IMG/VR virus record: IMGVR_UViG_3300037343_000165
Coordinates: 1 to 20,643 of that record
DNA: 20,643 nt
From: a virus
Reading direction: 5' to 3' (one strand)
The position numbers and the translations under genes were made by a program. The notes beneath the pieces are model-generated. The model was not told the origin of the DNA, ran no database searches, and worked only from the letters and a program-made list of their open reading frames with translations. Of the stretch, positions 13,756-20,643 are shown one piece after another (within the stretch, counting starts at the first letter, position 1; each line of letters begins with the position of its first letter).

Positions 13756-14054
13756 CGTTGCTGGCGCGGGATTGCAAATGGTGTGGTGCATCGATGGAGG
13801 GCAAGCGAAGCGATGCGATCTTTTGCTCACGGAAATGCTACGCAGTGTCATATCGAAAAACCAACCCTGAGTATCAGCGTAAATACCAGCGTAAACACAA
13901 CCGAGACAACCCCGACTATCAGCGTGAATATCAGCGCAAATACCTCCAAGCCAACCCAGACTATCATAGCAATTACCGCCAAGCTAACCGCGAACGGATT
14001 GCTGAACGGGATCGTGTCAAACGTCACGCGCTCAAACAGGAGACAGATCAATGA
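13752..14054 (+). CDS. Zinc-finger protein with basic NPxY 15-residue repeats
   Basis: This 100-residue protein has an N-terminal zinc-binding pattern, Cys8-x2-Cys11 and Cys25-x3-Cys29 (CKWCG, FCSRKC), typical of small zinc ribbons in HNH-like and DNA-binding phage proteins. From residue 38 three 15-residue units start NPEY, NPDY and NPDY and contain YQRxYQRK runs, giving a very basic, aromatic tail that ends in an Arg/Lys-rich helix. The design suggests nucleic-acid binding; no HNH catalytic residues are visible. ATGA couplings join it to both neighbours. Confidence 0.6.
   Translation: MTLLARDCKWCGASMEGKRSDAIFCSRKCYAVSYRKTNPEYQRKYQRKHNRDNPDYQREYQRKYLQANPDYHSNYRQANRERIAERDRVKRHALKQETDQ
13863..13997 (+). 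repeat. Three 45-bp coding repeats in the zinc-finger gene
   Basis: Units start at the AAC codons at 13863, 13908 and 13953. The first two are closely similar in DNA and protein; the third is diverged after its first 15 bases. Inside each of the first two, a shorter TATCAGCGT-like unit is itself repeated. Confidence 0.75.
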
Positions 14055-14245
14055 TGCCCGCACCCCGCCCCGTGGCGCCCGTTCAGGACATTACCATGTG
14101 GAACAGCCCTGACGGTCAATGGTTGGCCCTGCTGAAATATAACGGGGTTTTCACGCATGTGATCCGTGATGATCACGACGAGGCCCAGGCAGCCGCCGTT
14201 AAATTCTGGCGCGAGCATACCAGGGAAGGGAGGAACTCAAAATGA
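14051..14245 (+). CDS. Small hypothetical protein
   Basis: This 64-residue protein is not recognised. The visible sequence is ITMWNSPDGQWLALLKYNGVFTHVIRDDHDEAQAAAVKFWREH, which looks like a small beta-sheet followed by a helix. The ATG overlaps the zinc-finger gene stop and its TAA overlaps the next ATG's region, so position in a coupled cluster is the main evidence that it is translated. It contains no membrane segment or signal peptide. Confidence 0.5.
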   Translation: MMPAPRPVAPVQDITMWNSPDGQWLALLKYNGVFTHVIRDDHDEAQAAAVKFWREHTREGRNSK

Positions 14246-14643
14246 CGTTTGACCCCGTGACGCGCGCCGCGCATTACAACGATGGCCCGATCGAGGTGAT
14301 CCACCTTTCGCGCCGCCTCGGCGCCCATCTCTCGCAAATCGTGCAATACGCGGCCCGTGCCCATCTCAAAGGGGATGAGGTGCGGGATCTTCGCAAAGCA
14401 TTATTTTGGGCGGATGACCTGCTCAAGACGATGGCGAACAAGTCGGTAAATCTCGCCTGCATGGCTGAGCCGGATTTTACGTCGACCGAGTTTACGCGGC
14501 AAATGCGCGAGGGGCGCGGTCGGATTATTCGCATGGCATGGCGGGCTGCGTGGGCGCGTGACGCCAGGATAGCGATACGGTGTGTGCAGGATATGCGAGA
14601 CACCATCGCGGCGGAAATTGCGCGGATGGAGGACGAGGCATGA
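14242..14643 (+). CDS. DUF3310 family protein
   Basis: In this 133-residue protein the segment HYNDGPIEVIHLSRRLG...IVQYAARAHLKG..VRDLRKALFWADDLL (about 11-62) matches the DUF3310 pattern of phage proteins, sometimes labelled nucleotide-kinase-like. The biochemical function is not established. The remainder (70-133) is basic and helical (RGRIIRMAWRAAWARDARIAIR). An excellent GGGAGG ribosome-binding site precedes the ATG at 14242, and the TGA overlaps the methyltransferase ATG as ATGA. Confidence 0.75.
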   Translation: MTFDPVTRAAHYNDGPIEVIHLSRRLGAHLSQIVQYAARAHLKGDEVRDLRKALFWADDLLKTMANKSVNLACMAEPDFTSTEFTRQMREGRGRIIRMAWRAAWARDARIAIRCVQDMRDTIAAEIARMEDEA

Positions 14644-16199
14644 TGCCGACTGCACCGAAGGGAAATAATTTTCCCGAGTATAAGACGGTTTTGACCGCCA
14701 GCCTCGTGCCATATGCGCGCAACGCTCGCACGCACAGCCCCACCCAGGTCGATAAGATCGCCGCCTCGATCCGGGAGTTTGGCTTTCTCAACCCGATCAT
14801 CACGGACGGGCAGAACGGGATCATCGCCGGTCACGGGCGCGTCATGGCGGCCCAAAAGCTGGGGCTTGATACACTACCGACCATTGACGCGGCACACCTG
14901 AGTGAAGCGCAGAGGCGCACTTACGTGCTGGCAGACAACCGTATGGCGCTGGACGCCGGATGGGACAATGACCTGTTGCGGATCGAGTTGCAGGATCTGG
15001 AAAGCGCAGGGTTCGACCTTTCTCTGACCGGCTTTGACTTGGGCGAGATCGCTGCGCTGACGCTGGACGCCACAGAGGGCCTGACCGATCCCGACGATGT
15101 GCCTGACGCGCCTGCCGTGCCCGTTACGGTCTTGGGCGACGTGTGGTTGCTGGGGCGGCATCGTTTGATGTGCGGGGACTCTACCAGCATTGACGCGGTG
15201 GAGCGGCTGATGGATGGGCGGAAGGCTGCATTACTCCACGCTGATCCACCTTACGGAATGGGTAAAGAAGGCGAAGGGGTCGCAAACGATAATTTGTATC
15301 AAGACAAGCTAGACGCATTCCAGATGGAATGGTGGACGACGTTCAGGCGTGTTCTTGAGGATAACGCCAGCGCGTATATATGGGGCAATGCACCTGACTT
15401 GTGGCGGCTTTGGTATAATGGCGGATTGTCTGGTTCGGAGCGGATGACAATGCGAAACCAGATTGTTTGGGACAAGAAACACGGGCAGGGAATGAGTAGC
15501 GAACGGCACCGAATGTTTCCGACTGCCACCGAGCATTGCCTTTTCTTTATGATGGGCGAACACGGCTTCAATACTAATTCGGATAACTACTGGGACGGGT
15601 GGGAGCCGATCCGGTTGTATCTTGAAACGGAAATGAACAAATGTGGCGGACAAAATAAATGGAAAGCCGCTTTAAGTAATCAAATGGGTAGTCACTACTT
15701 TACAAAAAGCCAGTGGTTACTCCCTACAAAAGAGGCTTACGAAAAATTGCAGGCGTTTGCAAAAGGTAACGGTTTCAAGCGCGACTATGACGAACTCAAG
15801 CGCGACTATGACGAACTCAAGCGCGACTATGACGAACTCAAGCGCGAATTTTATGCAACGCGGGCATATTTTGACAACACCCATGACAACATGACCGACG
15901 TGTGGGGGTTTGGGCGCGTGACCGGAGAAGAACGGCACGGTCACGCAACACCCAAACCGGTTGAAATGATGCAACGGGTAATGCGTTCAAGCCTTGCAGC
16001 TGGTGGATTGTGCGTGGAGCCGTTCGGAGGGTCTGGCTCAACACTGATGGGTGCGGAAAAAACGGGAAGGGTGTGCTATTCAATGGAGTTGCAGCCCAAG
16101 TATTGCGACGTGATAATCCAACGCTGGCAAAATTTCACGGGCCAGACCGCCACCCTTGAAGCCACGGGCCAGCCGTTCGAGGCGCCTTGTCATCTATAA
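14640..16199 (+). CDS. ParB-like nuclease domain / DNA methyltransferase fusion
   Basis: The protein has 519 residues. Residues 15-100 form a ParB/Sulfiredoxin-type domain with SLVPYARNARTHS, IREFGFLNPI and GIIAGHGR. The methyltransferase follows: LLHADPPYGM (198-207) is catalytic motif IV, and EPFGGSGST near 460 is SAM-binding motif I. That order places it in the beta class, which methylates adenine N6 or cytosine N4. Between them lies a specificity region that includes nearly four RDYDELK heptads (about 379-403), presumably helical. It probably protects phage DNA from restriction or marks it; the ParB-like part may bind or nick DNA. The ATG at 14640 is coupled to the previous stop. The catalytic half is visibly poorer in G+C than the ParB half. 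Confidence 0.9.
   Translation: MMPTAPKGNNFPEYKTVLTASLVPYARNARTHSPTQVDKIAASIREFGFLNPIITDGQNGIIAGHGRVMAAQKLGLDTLPTIDAAHLSEAQRRTYVLADNRMALDAGWDNDLLRIELQDLESAGFDLSLTGFDLGEIAALTLDATEGLTDPDDVPDAPAVPVTVLGDVWLLGRHRLMCGDSTSIDAVERLMDGRKAALLHADPPYGMGKEGEGVANDNLYQDKLDAFQMEWWTTFRRVLEDNASAYIWGNAPDLWRLWYNGGLSGSERMTMRNQIVWDKKHGQGMSSERHRMFPTATEHCLFFMMGEHGFNTNSDNYWDGWEPIRLYLETEMNKCGGQNKWKAALSNQMGSHYFTKSQWLLPTKEAYEKLQAFAKGNGFKRDYDELKRDYDELKRDYDELKREFYATRAYFDNTHDNMTDVWGFGRVTGEERHGHATPKPVEMMQRVMRSSLAAGGLCVEPFGGSGSTLMGAEKTGRVCYSMELQPKYCDVIIQRWQNFTGQTATLEATGQPFEAPCHL
15776..15847 (+). repeat. Tandem 21-bp repeats (3.4 copies) in the methyltransferase gene
   Basis: Three identical 21-base units run 15776-15796, 15797-15817 and 15818-15838, followed by the first nine bases of a fourth. 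Each encodes the heptad KRDYDEL in cyclic order. Perfect identity implies recent slippage expansion, and the 21-base unit preserves frame whatever the copy number. Confidence 0.95.
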
Positions 16200-16221
16200 T
16201 TGCCAGCGCTATATTGGGCAG

Positions 16222-16635
16222 ATGATGGAAATGCCGAAAGACCCCCGCGGACGTAAACCCCACGCGCCAAGCGATGCGCAGCGCAAGCTGGTGCAGCTTC
16301 ACGCGACGGTTGGAACGACGCAGGAAATGATCGCCCGCGTGATAGGCATCGACGAAAAGACATTGCGCCTGCACTACCGCGACGAACTGGACCTGTCGAT
16401 GGCGCTGGCAAACGCCACAATCGGTGGCGCGCTGTTCAACAAAGCCAAGGGTGGCGACACGGCGTCCATGACGTTTTGGCTGAAAACGCGAGCAAGGTGG
16501 CGCGAAACGGCGGATGTGAACCTGATCAGTGAGGACGGCAGCATGTCGCCCAAGGCCGCGCTGGACATGTCCCGCCTGTCACCCGAAGCACTTGCAGAAA
16601 TTGTGGCGCTTGGCGATGCACCTGACTCCGCTTGA
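16222..16635 (+). CDS. Probable terminase small subunit
   Basis: This 137-residue protein would recognise phage DNA for packaging. Residues about 25-60 form a helix-turn-helix (TTQEMIARVIGIDEKTLRLHYRDEL), followed by ALANATIGGALFNKAKGGDTASMTFWLKTRARWRE, a pattern common in small terminases and related phage HTH proteins. It overlaps the large terminase gene by 20 bases, the standard arrangement. The start is uncertain: ATGs at 16222, 16225 and 16231 are all possible and none has a strong ribosome-binding site. It starts 22 bases after the methyltransferase stop. Confidence 0.75.
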   Translation: MMEMPKDPRGRKPHAPSDAQRKLVQLHATVGTTQEMIARVIGIDEKTLRLHYRDELDLSMALANATIGGALFNKAKGGDTASMTFWLKTRARWRETADVNLISEDGSMSPKAALDMSRLSPEALAEIVALGDAPDSA

Positions 16636-18016
16636 CATAATTGCCGCTGAAAAGGAATTGTGCCGTCGATCGCTGGCGTATTACGCAAGGCGCGCATGGC
16701 ACGTCCTAGAGCCGTCCACACCGCTCAAGTGGGGCTGGGCGCTGGACGCCATCTGCACGCACCTAGAGGCCGTCACGCGCGGCGACATCAACCGTCTGCT
16801 GATGAACGTGCCGCCTGGCACCATGAAGTCGCTGCTGACCGGTGTGATCTGGCCGGCTTGGGAATGGGGGCCAAAGGCGTTGCCTCACATGCGGTTCCTC
16901 GGCACGGCTCATAAGCAAGACTTGGCCGTGCGGGACGCAATGAAATGCCGTCGCCTGATACAATCTGACTGGTATCAGACACGCTGGCCGATGAACCTGA
17001 TGGCCGACAATAACGCCAAGCTGCGGTTTGAGAACGATAAGACCGGGTTCCGGGAGGCGATGGCGTTTGAAGGCATGACCGGATCGCGCGGCGACAGAGT
17101 GTTAATTGACGATCCGCACAGCGTTGCGGACGCCAACAGCGTGCAGAAACTTGCCACAGGCGTTGCGACATTTCGGGAAGCCCTACCGTCCCGCGTCAAT
17201 AATGAAGATTCGGCTATTGTGATCATCATGCAGAGATTGCACGAGTCCGACGTTTCCGCCGTGGCGATTGATCTGGGATACACCCATCTTTGCCTGCCGA
17301 TGCGGTTTGAAGCGGACCGCTGCTCTCCCGTTGACCCGCGCACGATCGAGGGCGAACTGTTATTCCCGGATCGGTTCCCAGAACATCAGGTTGCGCAGCT
17401 TGAAAAGACCATGGGGATCTATGCCAGCGCCGGACAGCTTCAGCAAAGGCCCGCACCCCGCGGCGGCGGTATGTTCAAGCGGTCGGATTTTCGCGTGGTG
17501 CGGGCCGAGCCTGCGGGCTATACGTGGGTGCGCGGATGGGATTTGGCCGCAACGAACGATCCAGCCGCAGCCCGGACGGCTGGCGTCAAGGTCGGCATCG
17601 GCCCTGACCGGCGTATCTGCATCGCCCATGTCGTGAAAGACCAGGTGAACGCGGCCGGGGTTGAACGGTTGCTTGCCAGCACGGCGGCCGCGGATGGGCG
17701 CGCGGTCCGCGGATCGATCCCTCAAGACCCGGGCAGCGCTGGCAAGTCCTGGGCATTGCACCTTCTCAAATCGGCTCTGATGGGGTATAGCTACACGTCA
17801 AGCGTCGAGACTGGCGACAAAGAAACCCGCGCAATGCCACTCGCGGCACAGGTCGAGGCCGGGAACGTGGACATTGTGGCAGGCGATTGGAATGGTGATT
17901 TCTTGGACGAGGCCGCAACGTTCCCGATGGGTAAATTCAAAGATCAGATCGACGCCGCAACCCGCGCGTTTGACATGATCGCGGGCGTAAATAATTCGTG
18001 GGCTGGAACAATATGA
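16616..18016 (+). CDS. terL: Terminase large subunit
   Basis: This 466-residue motor ATPase and nuclease packages DNA into proheads. The ATPase P-loop is VPPGTMKS (65-72) and Walker B is VLIDDP (162-167), followed by VIIMQRLHESD (coupling region). The C-terminal RNase H-like nuclease begins near RGWDLAAT (Asp309), with later acidic residues including KFKDQIDA near the end. The length is normal for the smaller phage large terminases. The ATG at 16616 lies within the small-terminase gene and starts the recognisable N-terminus (MHLTPLDIIAAEKELCRRS). The stop overlaps the portal ATG as ATGA. Confidence 0.9.
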   Translation: MHLTPLDIIAAEKELCRRSLAYYARRAWHVLEPSTPLKWGWALDAICTHLEAVTRGDINRLLMNVPPGTMKSLLTGVIWPAWEWGPKALPHMRFLGTAHKQDLAVRDAMKCRRLIQSDWYQTRWPMNLMADNNAKLRFENDKTGFREAMAFEGMTGSRGDRVLIDDPHSVADANSVQKLATGVATFREALPSRVNNEDSAIVIIMQRLHESDVSAVAIDLGYTHLCLPMRFEADRCSPVDPRTIEGELLFPDRFPEHQVAQLEKTMGIYASAGQLQQRPAPRGGGMFKRSDFRVVRAEPAGYTWVRGWDLAATNDPAAARTAGVKVGIGPDRRICIAHVVKDQVNAAGVERLLASTAAADGRAVRGSIPQDPGSAGKSWALHLLKSALMGYSYTSSVETGDKETRAMPLAAQVEAGNVDIVAGDWNGDFLDEAATFPMGKFKDQIDAATRAFDMIAGVNNSWAGTI

Positions 18017-19302
18017 GCATCATGGACGGCCTGCGGAACATCGTCGCCAATCTCGGCACTGACCGGGACAAGGCATCCCACACCCAATATTTCAACACAG
18101 TGGTTGACGATGATCAGCTTGTCGCAATGTATCGCACAAGCGCTGTCGCCCGCAACGTGGTGGACCTGCCCGCTGAGGACGCAACCCGCGAATGGCGGGA
18201 ATGGCAGGCTGATGCGGAACAGATCACCGCGTTGGAGGCTGAGGAAAAGCGGCTCGGGCTGCAAGGCAAGACGATGCAAAACCTCAAGCGCGCGCGGCTG
18301 TTCGGGGGCGCCGCAATTTATATCGGCACGCGCGATCTGGACGCATCAAAACCGCTGGACCCTGCCAAGATCGGCAAGGGGGGCTTGCAATATTTGGCAG
18401 TTCTCAACCGCTCGGAAGTGACTGCCGGCCAGATACAGCGCGACCCGCGGCTTCCCGGCTTTGGCATGCCGGTAAGCTACCGCCTCAATCCTGCCACGGG
18501 CGCGTCGGTGGAGATCCACCCCTCACGGCTCGTCATTGCCACTGGTGAGGAGGTGCAGGACGATCGGTATTCGGCACACCCCGGATGGGGCGACAGCACT
18601 CTGAACGCCACGATCAGCGCCGTGCGGAACCTTGACGCCACCATCGCCAACGTCGCGTCTCTGGTGTTCGAGGCAAAGGTGGACGTGATCGGAATCAACG
18701 GCTTCAACGATGGGTTGCGTTCGGGCGGCACTGCATACGAGACAATGGTTCTCGCCCGGACAAGCCTGACCGCGCGCGGCAAGGGGATCAACGGCGCGTT
18801 GCTGATGGATTCTGAGGACACATACGACCAAAAAACTGCCAGCTTTGCCACGCTGCCAGACATTATCGACCGGTTCATGCAAATGGTGGCGGCGTCCGCT
18901 GGCATTCCTATGACCCGCCTGTTCGGAATTGCTGCGGCGGGAATGAACGCCACGGGGCAGGGCGATGAAAAGATTTATTTCGACCGCGTCCGGGTCATTC
19001 AAACGCTGGAACTCGACCCGGCAATGGAAATTTTGAACGAGTGTCTGATCCGATCGGCGCTGGGCAATCGCCCGCCTGAACTGCATTGGACGTGGCGCCC
19101 GCTGTTCCAGGTTAGCGCGAAAGAGCGGGCCGATATGGGCAAGGTTCTGGTTGACAGCGCGAAAGTGCTGTATGATATGGATATCTTGCCACAAGAAGCG
19201 ATAGCGGCTACAATCGTGAACATGTTGACCGAGTCCGGTGCATTTCCGGGGTTGGAGGGCAGAGTGGCCGAGTTCACTGAAGGCGAAGGAGCGGACGAAT
19301 GA
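18013..19302 (+). CDS. Portal protein, DUF1073 family
   Basis: This 429-residue protein forms the dodecameric ring at the capsid vertex through which DNA passes. DUF1073 hallmarks visible are VVDDDQLVAMYRTSAVARNVVDLPAEDATREWREW near the start, RLFGGAAIYIG, and ASAGIPMTRLFGIAAAGMNATGQGD in the second half, then WTWRPLFQ. Gene order (large terminase, portal, protease) agrees. Some database entries name this family after the anti-CBASS protein Acb1, so that label could be misapplied to this portal; I see no reason here to call it an immune inhibitor. ATGA couplings link both ends. Confidence 0.85.
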   Translation: MSIMDGLRNIVANLGTDRDKASHTQYFNTVVDDDQLVAMYRTSAVARNVVDLPAEDATREWREWQADAEQITALEAEEKRLGLQGKTMQNLKRARLFGGAAIYIGTRDLDASKPLDPAKIGKGGLQYLAVLNRSEVTAGQIQRDPRLPGFGMPVSYRLNPATGASVEIHPSRLVIATGEEVQDDRYSAHPGWGDSTLNATISAVRNLDATIANVASLVFEAKVDVIGINGFNDGLRSGGTAYETMVLARTSLTARGKGINGALLMDSEDTYDQKTASFATLPDIIDRFMQMVAASAGIPMTRLFGIAAAGMNATGQGDEKIYFDRVRVIQTLELDPAMEILNECLIRSALGNRPPELHWTWRPLFQVSAKERADMGKVLVDSAKVLYDMDILPQEAIAATIVNMLTESGAFPGLEGRVAEFTEGEGADE

Positions 19303-20402
19303 AACTGACAGATTTCGCTTCGCTTGACACCGTTCGGATCACCGACGAGGGGTATCTGGTCGCAAACGTCCGCACCGCCCGGATCGGAACGCAGGATTAT
19401 CTCGGCGCGGAATTGAACCGGCCCGACCTTGACCGGGTGACAGTTTACCGCGACGAATCCGAGGTGTTCCTGAAGTCCAGCCTCCAAACATTTGGCCTGT
19501 TGCCAGTCACTGATGATCACCCCGCCGATCTGGTGACGGCCGACACGGCTCGCATGGTGTCAGTCGGAACCACGAACGAGGAAGTCCTGCGCGACGGTGA
19601 GTATCTGCGCATCGGGATCAAGTTGACCGATGCCGCCACGATCCGAAAAGTGCAGGACGGCAAACGTGAGTTGAGCGTGGGCTACGTGTCCGAACTGGTC
19701 TGGGGCGACGGGATTGCGCCGGACGGGACGGCGTATCAGGCGCGACAGACCAACATCGTCGGCAACCACATCGCCATTGTGGCCGCCGGACGTGCAGGGC
19801 CAATGGCCCGCATCGGTGACGCCATTGCGCGGTGGGGCGCATCCCCCATCACAGACGAAAAGGACGCAATCATGGCCGATGCCATTCAGACGCGGACGGT
19901 CCTGATCGACGGCCTTTCCGTCGTCACGACCGATGCAGGCGCGCAGGCGCTTGAAAAGCTGCAAAAAACCATCACCGACATGACCGTTGCCGAAAAGAAG
20001 GCAATGGACAAGAAGGACGGCGAACTGGCCGCCAAGGATGCCGAACTGGCGGCCATGGCCAAGGCGGTCTTGTCCGATGCCGACCTTGACGCCAAGGTGG
20101 CGGCCCGTGCCGACCTGATCGGCAAGGCCAAAGCGATTGCCAAGGATCTGGCGACGGCCGGTCTGTCCGACGCCGCCATCCGCCGCGCTGCTGTCGTGTC
20201 GCGCTTGGGTGACGCGGCCCTGATCGGCAAATCCGAGGCATACGTCGATGCGCGGTTCGACATCTTCTCTGAGGACGCGGTCAAAGGCGACCCGGTGGCC
20301 GATGCGCTCAAGACGGGCGTGGCTGTTGTGATCGATGCTCGTGCCGAATACGTCCAGCGCCTCAGCACGGCCTATCTGAACTCTGCTGGCAAAGGAGCGT
20401 AA
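19299..20402 (+). CDS. Prohead protease (DUF2213) with scaffold-like C-terminus
   Basis: The protein has 367 residues. The N-terminal 175 residues match DUF2213, a phage head-maturation protease family: TDDHPADLV (His74), GKRELSVGYVSE (Ser126) and GNHIAIV (His157) are the likely active-site elements. Residues 190-300 are Ala/Lys/Asp-rich and strongly helical, with alternating charge (KKAMDKKDGELAAKDAELAAM), as in internal scaffolds. The fusion suggests one polypeptide both organises and then cleaves the prohead core. It is coupled to the portal stop as ATGA. Confidence 0.8.
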   Translation: MKLTDFASLDTVRITDEGYLVANVRTARIGTQDYLGAELNRPDLDRVTVYRDESEVFLKSSLQTFGLLPVTDDHPADLVTADTARMVSVGTTNEEVLRDGEYLRIGIKLTDAATIRKVQDGKRELSVGYVSELVWGDGIAPDGTAYQARQTNIVGNHIAIVAAGRAGPMARIGDAIARWGASPITDEKDAIMADAIQTRTVLIDGLSVVTTDAGAQALEKLQKTITDMTVAEKKAMDKKDGELAAKDAELAAMAKAVLSDADLDAKVAARADLIGKAKAIAKDLATAGLSDAAIRRAAVVSRLGDAALIGKSEAYVDARFDIFSEDAVKGDPVADALKTGVAVVIDARAEYVQRLSTAYLNSAGKGA

Positions 20403-20404
20403 TC

Positions 20405-20643
20405 ATGCCGATTCAAGACGCATTCGGGGCCGCAACGGCGGTCATGCCCCTTGGCTACGCCGGAATGGTCGCCGAGGGCCAGCAAGTCAAGGACGTGGCG
20501 TCCAAGCGCGTCACGACCGCCGTCATCCCGTTCGGGCGTGCGGTCGGTGCCAGCGGCACCACGCCGGGCACGGTTCGCCTCGGCGGAGTCGGCTTTGAGG
20601 GCATCGCAGTCGCGGACAAGAGCCGCGCCGATGATCTCTACAT
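20405..20643 (+). CDS. Capsid cement/decoration-like protein, partial
   Basis: The gene starts at ATG 20405 after a strong AAAGGAG and runs off the window, giving 79 residues: MPIQDAFGAATAVMPLGYAGMVAEGQQ, then VIPFGRAVGASG. The opening and the position straight after the protease resemble structural cement proteins (phage gp24-like or DUF2190-like), which stabilise the head lattice before the major capsid gene. The C-terminus is unseen, so the family call is tentative. Confidence 0.6.
   Translation, partial: MPIQDAFGAATAVMPLGYAGMVAEGQQVKDVASKRVTTAVIPFGRAVGASGTTPGTVRLGGVGFEGIAVADKSRADDLY

Noticed and set aside
14274-14855. 193-residue minus-strand open frame opposite the DUF3310 and methyltransferase genes
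   Set aside because: The plus strand carries recognisable domains there with coupled starts; the minus frame has no domain signal.
18013-19302. Anti-CBASS (Acb1) function for the portal gene
   Set aside because: The family name association is an annotation artefact; the sequence and gene order match a portal.
1-20643. tRNA genes, integrase, attachment sites or IS elements
   Set aside because: I looked for tRNA-like cloverleafs, recombinase motifs and terminal inverted repeats and saw none that could be supported by eye.

Overview
The window is a contiguous stretch of a tailed-bacteriophage genome (virion or prophage). It carries the replication region and the start of the head-assembly module. 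The host is most likely an alphaproteobacterium, perhaps of the Rhodobacterales type: base composition is G+C-rich, a GapR/DUF2312 gene is present (a family typical of Alphaproteobacteria and their phages), and the DUF1073 portal, DUF2213 protease and Cas4-like DUF2800 nuclease fit that setting. No tRNA, rRNA, CRISPR array, IS element, integrase or bacterial housekeeping gene was recognised.

Layout. (1) Positions 91-5597 form a leftward block on the minus strand. In transcription order it encodes a Pro/Ala-rich phage protein, a small phage protein, a Cas4-like DUF2800 nuclease, GapR, a DUF2815-like single-stranded-DNA-binding protein, a small protein and a family B DNA polymerase. Most of these genes are coupled by 1-4 base stop/start overlaps. 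(2) Positions 5598-5706 are a divergent control region. (3) Positions 5707-12607 form a rightward early block: a PP-loop (PAPS-reductase-like) enzyme, a small protein, an SF2 helicase with a zinc ribbon, a small winged-helix-like protein, an HD phosphohydrolase, a compact C5-methyltransferase-like protein, two small HTH regulators, and a large primase-polymerase/VapE helicase fusion. The block ends at a strong intrinsic terminator. (4) Positions 12661-13057 are non-coding. Nine copies of a short TCAAC(CCT) element, mostly phased by 10 or 20 bp and arranged in alternating-orientation groups, surround an AT-rich core. This is the best candidate for a replication origin or a master operator array. 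(5) Positions 13058-14643 hold small accessory genes: a winged-helix-like paralogue of the primase-helicase C-terminus, an acidic protein, a zinc-finger protein with 15-residue repeats, and a DUF3310 protein. (6) Positions 14640-16199 encode a ParB-like/DNA methyltransferase fusion. (7) Positions 16222-20643 begin the packaging and head module: small and large terminase, portal, prohead protease with a scaffold-like tail, and a probable capsid cement protein cut by the window edge.

Together the genes encode most of an autonomous replisome (primase-helicase, family B polymerase, SSB-like protein, helicase, recombination-type nuclease), DNA-modification and nucleotide-metabolism enzymes, and DNA packaging. 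The most unusual signal is the combination at 12.3-13.4 kb. The C-terminal 63 residues of the primase-helicase are duplicated (32 of 63 identical, ungapped) in the small gene on the other side of the repeat array. This suggests that both proteins recognise the same DNA, possibly the repeats themselves. All functional assignments come from reading motifs; no database search was run.
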